DNA of 64,000 bases from Azolla caroliniana (taxonomy: Eukaryota; Polypodiophyta), in contig JBHGNT010000007.1 in the NCBI GenBank assembly GCA_043228905.1, forward strand, positions 8,432,001 to 8,496,000. The letters are read 5' to 3'. Below, in pieces: positions 55,694 to 64,000 of this stretch (its first letter is position 1; each line of letters opens with the position of its first letter). Made by a program: the position numbers and the translations under genes. The notes under the pieces were generated by a model. It saw nothing but the letters and a program-made list of their open reading frames with translations. It searched no databases and was not told the DNA's origin.

Positions 55694-56648
55694 CTTATTC
55701 CAAGATTGTGTTTCCATACATCTAAAGAATTGAAGTGATACATGTGATTGCCGCAAAAGATTTTGTGTCACTATTGTCATTGGTTATATTTCTTGGTGTG
55801 AAAACAATATCGGAGTAGTATTATTGAATTTCCCTAAACATTTATACTTTCTCGTGAGTAGACTGTGTTTCCATACATCCAAAGAACTAAAAGGATACAT
55901 GTGATTGCTTAGAAAGATTTGTGTCACTATTGTCATTGGTTGTATTTCTTCGCGGGAAAACAATATTGGAGTACTACTATTTAATTTCCCTAAACATATA
56001 AAATTTCTCGCGAGTAGATTGTGTTTCCATACATCCAAAGAATTGTAGGGAAAGATGTCATTACTTCGAAAGATTTTTCTTCACTATTGTCATTGGTTAT
56101 ATTTCAGGGTGTGAAATCAATATCGAAGTAGTAAAATTTAATTTCCTTAAACATTTAAACTTTCTCGTGAGTAGACTGTGTTTCCATACATCCAAAGAAC
56201 GGAAAGGATGCATGTGATTGCTTTGAAAGATTTGTGTCACTATTGTCATTGGTTGTATTTCTTCGTGGGAAAACAGTATTGGAGTAGTACTATTTAATAT
56301 CCCTAAACATATAAACTTTCTCACGAGTAGATTGTGTTTCCATACATCCAAAGAATTGTAGGGATACATGTCATTACTTCAAAAGATTTTTATTCACTAT
56401 TGTCATTGGTTATATTTCTTGGTGTGAAATCAATATCGAAGTAGTATAATTGAATTTCCCTAAACATTTAAACTTTCTCGCGAGTAGACTACGTTTGCAT
56501 ACATCCAACGAACGGAAAGGATGCATGTGATTGCTTTGAAAGATTTGTGTCACTATTGTCATTGGTTATATTTCTTGTTGTGAAAACAATATCGGAGTAG
56601 TACTATTTAATTTCCCTTAATTTTATAACTAGTAATTAATTTTATTAA

Positions 56649-56730
56649 GTCACTTTGGCCGAGTGGTTAAGGCGTTTGCTTGCTAAGTACATGGGTTCTC
56701 CCCGCGAGAGTTCGAATCTGTCAGGTGCCG
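56649..56730 (+). tRNA. tRNA-Ser(GCT)-like copy 3
   Basis: 82 nt, loop TTGCTAA (GCT). One mismatch in the T stem (CTGTC) and one in the acceptor (GGTGCC). D arm GGCCGAGTGGTTAAGGC is intact. Confidence 0.65.
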
Positions 56731-56890
56731 ACTTCTTGCAATACTGTGTTTCCATTGGTTGGTGTCACTATTGTCATTGGTTGTATTTGTTGGTGTGAAA
56801 ACAATATCGTAGTGGTACTATTTAATTTCCGTAAACATTTAAACTTTCGATTTAATTTTTATAACTAGTCTCAAATTTGATTTTTGTCAA

Positions 56891-56972
56891 GTCACTTTGG
56901 CTGAGTGGTTAAGGCGTGTGCCTGCTAAGTACATGGGGTCGCCCTGCGAGAGTTCGAATCTCTTAGGTGACG
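56891..56972 (+). tRNA. tRNA-Ser(GCT) copy 4
   Basis: 82 nt, type II tRNA. Acceptor GTCACTT/AGGTGAC; D arm GGCTGAGTGGTTAAGGC; anticodon arm TGTGC-CTGCTAA-GTACA with anticodon GCT; variable arm GGGG/CCCT; T arm GAGAGTTCGAATCTCTT with a terminal G-T pair. CAA directly upstream. With copy 10, the best folded member of the array. No T-run terminator nearby. Confidence 0.78.
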
Positions 56973-57326
56973 ACTTCATGGGAGAATATTTCCATTAATG
57001 CAAAAAACTGAAACGATACACGTGATAGCGTAAAATGACTTGTATTAATATTGTCATTGGTTGTATTTCTTGGTGTGAAAACAATATTGGAGTAGTACTA
57101 TTTAATTTCCTTAAACATTTAAACCTTCTCGCAAGTAGGCTGCGTTTCCATACATTCAAAGAATTGAAGGAATACATGTAATTGCTTGGAAAGATTTTTT
57201 GTCACTGTTGTCATTGGTTATATTTCTTGGTGTGAAAACAATATCGGAGTCGTACTATTTATTTTCCCTAAACATTTAAAGTTTCTATTTTCTTTTTATA
57301 AGAAGTTTCAATTTACGTTTTATCAT

Positions 57327-57390
57327 GTCATGTTGGCCGAGTGGTTATGGCTTGTGGCTGCTATGTAAATTGCATCTCCTCGTGAGAGTA
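57327..57390 (+). tRNA. Truncated tRNA-Ser-like pseudogene copy 5
   Basis: Starts GTCATGTTGGCCGAGTGG, loop CTGCTAT, and breaks off in the T arm (CGTGAGAG), joining directly to a TTGGTGTGAAAAC unit. Non-functional deletion derivative. Confidence 0.6.
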
Positions 57391-57957
57391 TTGGTGTGAA
57401 AACAGTATTAGAGTAGTACTATTGAATATCCCTAAACATTTAGACTTTCTAACGAGTAGACTGTGTTTCCATACATCCAAAGAACTGAAAGGATACATGT
57501 AATTGTTTAGAAAGATTTGTGTCACTATTGTCATTGGTTGTATTTCTTCGTGCGAAAACAATATTGTAGTAGTACTATTTAATTTCCCTAAACATATAAA
57601 CTTTCTCGCAAGTAGACTGTGTTTCCATACATCGAAAGAATGGAAAGGATGCATGTGATTGCTTCGAATGATTTGTGTCACTATTGTCATTAGTTATATT
57701 TCTTGGTGTTAAAACAATATCAAAGTAGTACTATTTAATTTCTCTAAACATTTAAACTTTCTCACGAGTAGGCTGTGTTTCCATACATCCAAAGAATTGA
57801 AGGAATACATGTAATTTCTTCGAAAGATTTTTTGTCACTGTTGTTATTGGTTAAATTGCTTGGTGTGAAAACAATATCGGAATTGTACTATTTAATTTCC
57901 CTGAACATTTAAAGTTTCTATTTTTTTATTAAGTAGTTTCAATTTACATTTTATCAA

Positions 57958-58039
57958 GTCACGTTGGCGGTGTGGTTAAGGCTTGTATTTGCTATGTACA
58001 TGGCGTCTCCTCGTGAGAGTTTGAATCTCGTAGTTGACA
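57958..58039 (+). tRNA. tRNA-Ser-like pseudogene copy 6
   Basis: D arm damaged (GGCGGTGTGGTTAAGG), anticodon loop TTGCTAT, T loop TTTGAAT, weak acceptor (GTTGAC). Probably non-functional. Confidence 0.6.
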
Positions 58040-58538
58040 ACTTATTGCAAGATTGTGTTTCCATACATCTAAAGAATTGAAGTGATACATGTGATTGCTG
58101 CAAAAGATTTTGTGTCACTATTGTCATTGGTTATATTTCTTGGTGCGAAAACAGTATCGGAGTAGTACTATTTAATTACATTTAGACTTTCTAGCGAATA
58201 GACTGTGTTTCCATACATCCAAAGAATTGAAACCATACATGTGATTGCTTCGAAAGATATGCGTCACTATTGTCATTAGTTATATTTCTTGGTGTGAAAT
58301 CAATATTGAAGTAGTACTATTTAATTTCCCTAAACATTTAAACTTTCTCGCGAGTAGGGTGTGTTTCCATACATCCAAAGAACGGGAAGGATGAATGTGA
58401 TTGCTTCGAAAGATTTGTGTCACTATTGTCATTTGTTATATTTCTTGGTGTGAAAACAATATCGGAGTATTAGTATTTAATTTACCTACACATTTAATTT
58501 CCCTTAATTTTATAACTAGTGTTAATTAAGTATATCAC

Positions 58539-58619
58539 GTCACTTGGCCGAGTGGTTAAGGCGTGTGCCTATAAAGTACATGGGGTCTCCCTGTGAGAGT
58601 TCGAATCTCTTAGGTGACG
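58539..58619 (+). tRNA. tRNA-Ser-body copy 7 with anticodon ATA
   Basis: 81 nt: one T is missing in GTCACTTGGCC. Anticodon stem TGTGC/GTACA is intact around loop CTATAAA, giving ATA (Tyr UAU). Variable arm GGGG/CCCT; T arm good. A TTTT lies about 18 bases downstream. Confidence 0.6.
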
Positions 58620-58813
58620 ACTTCTTGCAAGACTGTGTTTTCATACATCCAAAGAATTGAAGGGTTACATGTGATTGCTTCGATAGATTTTTTGTCACTA
58701 TTATCATTGGTTATATTTGTTGGTGTGAAAGCAATATCGGCGTAGTAATATTTAATTTCCCTACACATTTAATTTCCCTTAATTTTATAACTAGTGTTAA
58801 TGAAGTATATCAC

Positions 58814-58894
58814 GTCACTTGGCCGAGTGGTTAAGGCGTGTGCCTGCAAAGTACATGGGGTCTCCCCGCGAGAGTTCTCACCTCTTAGGTGACG
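58814..58894 (+). tRNA. tRNA-Ser-body copy 8 with anticodon GCA
   Basis: 81 nt with the same missing T as copy 7. Loop CTGCAAA gives GCA (Cys). The T loop is damaged (TTCTCAC), which would weaken the B box, so probably a pseudogene. Shares its flanks with copy 7, showing a recent unit duplication. Confidence 0.6.
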
Positions 58895-59098
58895 ACTTCT
58901 TGCAAGTCTGTGTTTTCATACATCCAAAGAATTGAAGGGGTACATGTGATTGCTTTGATAGATTTTTTGTCACTATTATCATTGGTTATATTTGTTGGTG
59001 TGAAAGCAATATCGGCGTAGTAATATTTAATTTCGCCAAACATTTATATTTGTTGGCGTTAAAACAATATCGTGGTAGTACTATTTAATTTTTGTCAA

Positions 59099-59180
59099 GT
59101 CACTTTGGCAGAGTGGTTAAGGCGGGTGCTTGCTAAGTACATGGGGTCTCCCCGCGAGAGTTTGAATCTCTCAGGTGATG
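59099..59180 (+). tRNA. tRNA-Ser(GCT)-like copy 9
   Basis: 82 nt, loop TTGCTAA. T loop TTTGAAT instead of TTCGAAT, an end G-T pair in the acceptor (AGGTGAT), one mismatch in the anticodon stem. CAA directly upstream. Confidence 0.65.
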
Positions 59181-59330
59181 ACTTCATGGTAGACAAAGCA
59201 TCCATACATGCAAAAAATTGAAACTATACCGTGATCGCTTAGAATGATTTGTATAAATATTGTGATTGGTTATATTTCTTGGTGTGAAAATAGGATCGAA
59301 TTACTACAATTTAATTTTCCTAAATATTGT

Positions 59331-59607
59331 GGTGTCCCTTTCATTCAAGAGCATGCATTTGAACACACCACTCTTTTAGCCACTCCCGTTTAGCACATCA
59401 CCCATTTTAGTCCACCCTTTTAGCACACCATTTTGGGACACGTGTAGCTAGGCCGTCCCAAAATGGGTCCTTTGTATCTTCTATATATTGAATGATAAGT
59501 ATGAAGCTAGCTAGGTTGGTTTGGTTTCCTTTTATGTGCATTTCACATAATTGGTGGAGATGCGAGCTCAAATTTTAGCCATTACTACCTTGTTCATGGC
59601 ATCCTAA
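59331..59607. other. Unassigned insertion or LTR-like stretch
   Basis: Not array and not copia-E-like. Contains TGGTGTCCCTTTCATTC, repeated TTTTAGC(A/C)CA words and CTATATATTG. Looks like part of an LTR, but no boundaries or partner were found. Confidence 0.35.
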
Positions 59608-61011
59608 TTTTTGTTTACCGGCCAGACAATCAGTGCACTTCTCCAAGTGCACGTTCTTCATTGGAATGAGGTTCTCGTCTGCAAGCCTCTTCATCCCCTT
59701 GTCGCTCATGTGACACAGCTCACCGGCAGTGTTGGATGCCACGTTCACTTCCTCCGGACATAACCAGGCATTCATCAGGTACAATGTGTTTACCGTCCGG
59801 GCCCGAGCCACAATCAGGCTCCCTTTGCTGAACTTCATCACACCGTTCCGGATGCTACCCGTGTAGCCTTCATCATCTAGCCGACCGGCTGATATCAGGT
59901 TCAGACGAACCTCTGGAACGTGTCAGACATCCTTCAACATCATCTTGCATTCGGTTGGTGTTGTCAGCCACACGTCTCCTATGCCGACAATTCGGCATGT
60001 ACCTTCATTCCCCATTCGGACACAGCCGTGATCAACGGCTGAGTAGGATGAGAAGCATTTCCGGTCCGGGGTAAGGTGGAATGACGCTCCGGAGTTGACC
60101 ACCCAGGTCATCTCGTCACCGGCAAGGTTTATCTCACTCTCCTTGGTGATGGGCATCAACTCTTCTTCACTTGCTGCGATTGCCGTTGTTCCCTTCCGGT
60201 CTTTACCGTTCCGGTCCGGTGTCCGCTTCGAATCCGTACCGTCGGTTTCCTTGTCTTTATGGAAATGCCGACAGTTCTTCTAGAAATGTCCCGGCTTGCC
60301 GCAATAGAAGCAAGTAGGCCTCCCTCTTGACTTTGACCGTGTCCCCGACTTTACCCGGTTCTGGGGACTACGGTTTCTATGTCTTCCGCGTTCCGATTTG
60401 GTAAGGAGCGCTTTGGAGTCTGAGCTCGTATCCTTATCTTTCGGACGCACCTCCTCATCTAGCAAGCTCGACTTCACTCTTGCTAGGGATAACCGTTTCC
60501 CTTCCGGCCTGGCGTTGCCCAAGGTGAACGTCTCCCAGCTATCTGGGAGGGAACCGAGCAGGAGTAGTGCTAGTACCTCATCGGCAAGAGGTACTTCCAA
60601 TGATGTTGCATGGTGGATCAGCCCCTGGAAGGCATTCATGTGCTCCGCCATGCTGGAGCCATCTTGGTACCGGAGTCTCACTAGCTTCCGGAATACCGAA
60701 ACCTGATTAACAACATTTTTGTTTTGAAACATAATGTCGATCTTCTCCCAGAGCTCATGAGCCTTGCTCTCTTCATTGAAGTTGTTGTATAGGCTCATGT
60801 CGATGAAGCACCGTATGTACGCCGTTGTCTTCATGTGCATCACCTCCCATATTGTGGCGTCGATTTTGTCCGGTCTCTTGTCCCCAAACTGAACCGGCAA
60901 CCAAAGATCTTTAACCATGAGCATGTCGCTCATCTTCGACTTCCACACCGAATAGTTGGAGCCGGTGAGCTTGAACATGCCTCCCAACGAATTGTCCATT
61001 TTCTGTGTCGT
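59608..61011 (-). pseudogene. Copia-E relative: gag, protease and integrase start
   Basis: Minus strand. Gag from ATG near 60984 (MDNSLGGMFKLTGSNYSVWK), readable to the zinc knuckle CFYCGKPGHF, where a stop at 60280 falls; next protease WVVNSGASFHLTP (Asn in place of the catalytic Asp). A break near 59920, then VRLNLISAGRLDDEGY and integrase CTDCLAGKQ. Homology stops at about 59608. It is inserted in the tandem array and lacks RT, RNase H and the 3' LTR. Confidence 0.87.
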
Positions 61012-61014
61012 TTT

Positions 61015-61026
61015 GCTCTGATACCA
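61015..61026 (-). promoter_or_regulatory. Primer binding site of the minus-strand copia-E relative
   Basis: Reverse complement of TGGTATCAGAGC, three bases inside the LTR. Confidence 0.85.
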
Positions 61027-61029
61027 CTT

Positions 61030-61818
61030 TGACAGGAACTGCACGCTCCGATGAACACCGCTCGGCCACAACCGAGTCTAAGATCAAACACAGAAAACGG
61101 GAATGAAAGCACGACACAAAGGAGAGAAGACAACACAGGATGTTTACGTGGAAAACCCAAACTCAAGAAAAAACCACGGCAGCCCATAGACCACAAACTA
61201 CCACTATATCAGAATGTACAACAAGAAAGCACCGAGGCCACGACCTCGAGCTTGCTATCTTCGCCACAGGCGGTGGTTACAATCAGAGGAAACGACCTCT
61301 TCCTCTCTCTCACTCTCTCTGTACACAGTTTCACTCTCTAATCTTGCGCCAACAAGAACGACAACATCTCTCTCAAAAGTTTGCCCTAAGTCATATTTAT
61401 ACTAATATGACTTTTCGGCTATTTACAAATATAGCCACGATGGACTCTCAGAAACATATTTACGAATATTTCTCTTCATCCGGTGAGTACTCCTCACCGG
61501 GCCTGCATCATCCGGCTCTCCGTAGCTGGGTACTCGTCATCTGGTTCTCACCGGGTCTGCAACATCCGGCTCTCCGTAGCCAGGTACTCGTCATCCAGTT
61601 CTCACCGGGTCTGCAACATCCGACTCTCCATAGCCGGGTACTCGTCATCCGGTTCTCATCGGGTCTGCAACATCCGGCTCTCTGTAGCCGGGTACTCGTC
61701 ATCCGGTTCTCATCGTCTTCCGTAGTTGGGTATTCCTCATCCGGTTTTGGCCTTGGCCGAGTTTGCTCATCAATATTGTTCTTCTAACTTCCCATCCGGA
61801 GGGACCTGTTTCCTAATA
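61030..61818 (-). repeat. 5' LTR of the copia-E relative (about 789 bp)
   Basis: On the minus strand TATTAGGAAACAGGTCCCTC (start mutated from TG) to CCTGTCA. Longer than the other family LTRs because it holds four to five units of the 54-bp minisatellite (about 61495-61725). Confidence 0.82.
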
Positions 61819-62094
61819 ATTAGTTCGAAAGATTTTTCTTCAATATTGTCATTGGTTATATTTCTTGGTGTGAAATCAATATCGAAGTAGTAGTATTTAA
61901 TTTCCGTAAACATTTAAACTTTCTCGCGAGTAGACTGTGCTTCCATACATCCAAAGAACGGAAAGGATGCACGTGATTGCTTGGAAAGATTTGTGTCACT
62001 ATTGTCATTGGTAATATTTCTTGTTGTGAAAAGAATATCGGAGTAGTATTATTTAATTTCCCTTAATTTCATAACTAGTAATTAAGTTTATCAA

Positions 62095-62176
62095 GTCACT
62101 TTGGCTGAGTGGTTAAGGTGTGTGCCTGCTAAGTACATGGGGTCTCCCTGCGAGAGTTTGAATCTCTCAGGTGACG
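62095..62176 (+). tRNA. tRNA-Ser(GCT) copy 10
   Basis: 82 nt. Acceptor GTCACTT/AGGTGAC, anticodon arm TGTGC-CTGCTAA-GTACA and variable arm GGGG/CCCT are intact. T loop TTTGAAT. CAA directly upstream; no close T run. Confidence 0.75.
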
Positions 62177-62377
62177 ACTTCTTGCAATATTGTGTTTACA
62201 TACATCCAAAGAGTTGAAGGGTTACATGTGATTGCTTCGAAAGATTCTTTGTCACTATTGTCATTGGTTGTATTTGTTGGTGTGAAAACAATATCGTGGT
62301 GGTACTATTTAATTTCCCTAAACATTTAAACTTTCGATTTAATTTGTATAACTAGTTTTAAATTTAATTTTTGTTAA

Positions 62378-62451
62378 GTCACTTTCGCCGAGTGGTTAAG
62401 GTGTGTGCTTGCTAAGTACATGGGGTCTCCCCGTGATAGTTAGAATCTCTC
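62378..62451 (+). tRNA. Truncated tRNA-Ser(GCT)-like copy 11
   Basis: Loop TTGCTAA; T arm damaged (GATAGTTAGAATCTCT) and the acceptor 3' strand lost at the junction with the next element. Confidence 0.6.
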
Positions 62452-62945
62452 TATTACCGATTAGGAACATGGTCTACGGTTAGTCCTTGGACCTAGACCT
62501 CAAAGTGACTGTGTTGCAACGAATGGTATCGTCGTAGTGGGATACCTCCCGTATCCTAGTAGTGTATACTAGAGACGGTTACAACCGAACTCCTTAGATA
62601 GTGGACTAGCAACCACACTGTTACTCACGCCTACACTCTTATGACTGTGCTACGCCATCGAAGGATCACAGACACACAGTAGATTAACCATAGGTACGGA
62701 CAGAATCAGAGAAGATAGAACTCTATTAAAATACGCCTTTTACATACAAAATTACATGCTCCCTCTATCAGAGGTTTCCTGCCCTTTATATACCCAGGGT
62801 CTTTTAGCCATTCACGCTTCCCGCGTGAACCGTTTACATGCGTTACAATATTACTCTATTCTATAGTACTGCGCTCTTGTCCGCCGGTTACTATTCCGGC
62901 AGACAACACCTGGCACGCCTGTGGGACAGTGCCATGGCACCTTGG
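62452..62945 (-). repeat. 3' LTR of a minus-strand LTR element (copy G)
   Basis: On the minus strand a purine tract (GGAGGAAGATTAAAGGGG near 62955-62975) is followed by sequence with GGGTATATAAAGGG (TATA box, about 62793-62806). It runs to an abrupt junction with the tRNA array at about 62451. Clean TG...CA ends were not found, so the boundaries are approximate. Confidence 0.5.
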
Positions 62946-63117
62946 ACCCACCCCTTTAATCTTCCTCCAAAATGGCCCTGATGTTTGGTTCTGCTACGGT
63001 GTCCGTGTCCGAGAATGGCGTAGCGCCCGTGAGACGTGTCGTTGTGTGGTTTCCCTGCTTGGTCGGGAGGGCTTCCCATGGTGTCATTGACTTCATGTAT
63101 GGGCGTTCCGGGTTCTG

Positions 63118-63922
63118 CTAGCTCTTGTTGGGTTGTTGGGGTTGGTTTAACCGTCCGCGGGCTTGCGGTAGGTCGCGGCTCTGTTTCGTTACGTCCTTCG
63201 TGATGTCGGTCGTAGTCGTACGCTTTGGAGAGTGGGGTTGGGGTTCCTCTTGGTCCAGAACGTCCTCCGTGATGTCGGCCGTAAGCGTATGCTCCGGTGG
63301 TTGGGGTTCCTCTTGGTCAACAGTTTCGTTGTCTGGTATTGCAGGGGGCTCCGCTCGCCGTTCCGTGCTGTTCACCGTAGTGGTAATTTCCAATGACATG
63401 GGCTTAGGTTCCTCTTGTTCGGCAGTATCCGGAATTGGTATCACGATGGATTCCACGTTTATTCGTGTGCTACCAGCTTGCGTGATCTGGTGAAATAGGT
63501 CCTCCTGACTTTCACCAAAATCATCCAGTAGCTGCGCGAGTTCCTCAGAATGTTGGTCCGCTAGCGTGTGATAGTCCTGCGCTAGGACCTCATGTACTGC
63601 TGCAATGCTTTCCTTATTGAGTTTGTAGAACTCTTGGCCATCTTTCCTTCGGTTCTCCCAGTCCACTTGGTACGTATGCAATTCCTCCGCTTATGTAGCC
63701 CACGCCATCCATCCTTTGTCTAGCGCCAATTTTAATTGCGTCATAAACCTCTCTCGATTCATTTGCAGAGGGATGCACACGTTGTCTGTTATGGCTTGGC
63801 AATGGTTGCGTGCTTCTTCTACGAATTTCTTGTTTACTAACCGCCGCCGCTTCATCATAAGTGCTCCTCATTCCTGCCCAGAGCTGAGATTCCTTCGAAT
63901 GTAGTTCTTCCAGTTTTCCCAT
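63118..63922 (-). pseudogene. Unrecognised ORF of element G with EEPQP repeats
   Basis: Starts at ATG 63922 (MGKLEELHSKESQLW), shifts frame near 63690 and continues to 63118. The first part is helical and charged (KQEIRRRS, HEVLAQDYHTLADQHSEELA). The second half has three QEEP(K/Q)P motifs spaced by Thr-rich segments. No zinc knuckle, protease or RT motif. It lies just upstream of the 3' LTR, so it could be an accessory ORF or the only ORF of a non-autonomous element. Function unknown. Confidence 0.5.
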
Positions 63923-64000
63923 TTCATTGTTTAGGCGGATTTCTAGCTAATGCCTCCTCTCCTGTTTTCCAACCAGTTGCTCGTCGAACCATGCTTTCTT

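Larger units (their letters stand above)
54893..59330 (+). repeat. ~158-bp tandem array with embedded tRNA-Ser copies, left part
   Basis: A unit containing GTTTCCATACATCCAAAGAA, TTGTCACTATTGTCATTGG and GGTGTGAAAACAATATCGGA recurs about twenty times. Examples of the CCATACATC word are near 55710, 55868, 56027, 56186, 56337 and 56498. Some units have a tRNA-Ser-like sequence with AT-rich leader inserted just before GTTTCCATAC. Others have TCTCGCGAGTAGACT at that place. Confidence 0.92.
61819..62451 (+). repeat. ~158-bp tandem array with tRNA-Ser copies, right part
   Basis: The same units resume at once after the LTR (GTTCGAAAGATTTTTCTTCA) and continue to 62451, where another LTR element cuts tRNA-like copy 11. 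Confidence 0.9.

Noticed and set aside
57373-57690. 109-codon and similar minus-strand ORFs across the tandem array
   Set aside because: Products of the repeat unit read backwards; they recur with each unit and carry no family signal.
61495-61725. Regular 54-bp repeats resembling a CRISPR array
   Set aside because: The units are contiguous with no variable spacers and lie in a plant LTR.

Overview
This is nuclear DNA of a land plant. The signs are Ty1/copia elements primed by initiator tRNA-Met (TGGTATCAGAGC-type primer sites), GT-AG introns, TATA boxes and a cluster of tRNA-Ser copies with plant-type CAA motifs directly upstream. Only two ordinary host protein genes are visible; about three quarters of the window is nested transposons and tandem repeats. 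A one-lobe transferrin-like gene and a DUF7869-type transposon hint at a non-flowering lineage, but the species cannot be settled from this sequence.

Layout. 1-5830: two decayed copia elements (copia-A, copia-B), the second with a clear 3' LTR. 5831-9398: intergenic DNA with two local tandem repeats, then an intact single-exon DUF1348 (NTF2-like) gene on the minus strand. 9558-9885: a small MITE-like element. 12667-16490: a TATA box followed by an at least six-exon transferrin-like gene with a signal peptide and a Ser/Pro-rich linker. 18752-34700: a minus-strand copia element (copia-C) split by two separate insertions. The first, 19249-25969, is a 6.7-kb terminal-inverted-repeat DNA transposon. 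It carries a spliced beta-class DNA amino-methyltransferase gene and a divergent 879-codon DUF7869-type gene with one stop codon. The second, 26111-33226, is a gypsy element with apparently identical 693-bp LTRs.

34881-54892: a further nest. A decayed copia (copia-D) is followed by copia-E. Copia-E is split by a second gypsy element of the same lineage (40689-48459, minus), which itself holds a solo LTR, and by a young intact copia element (49552-54703) with a 1416-codon polyprotein and a perfect 5-bp target duplication.

54893-62450: a tandem array of a ~158-bp unit with eleven tRNA-Ser(GCT)-like copies, several with changed anticodons. It is broken by a minus-strand copia-E relative. 62452-64000: the 3' end of another minus-strand LTR element with an unrecognised ORF.

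The most unusual items are the transposon combining a DNA methyltransferase with a DUF7869 protein, the plant transferrin with altered ligand positions, the tRNA-Ser array with anticodon drift, and a -1 frameshift site with downstream peptide conserved between the two gypsy elements.
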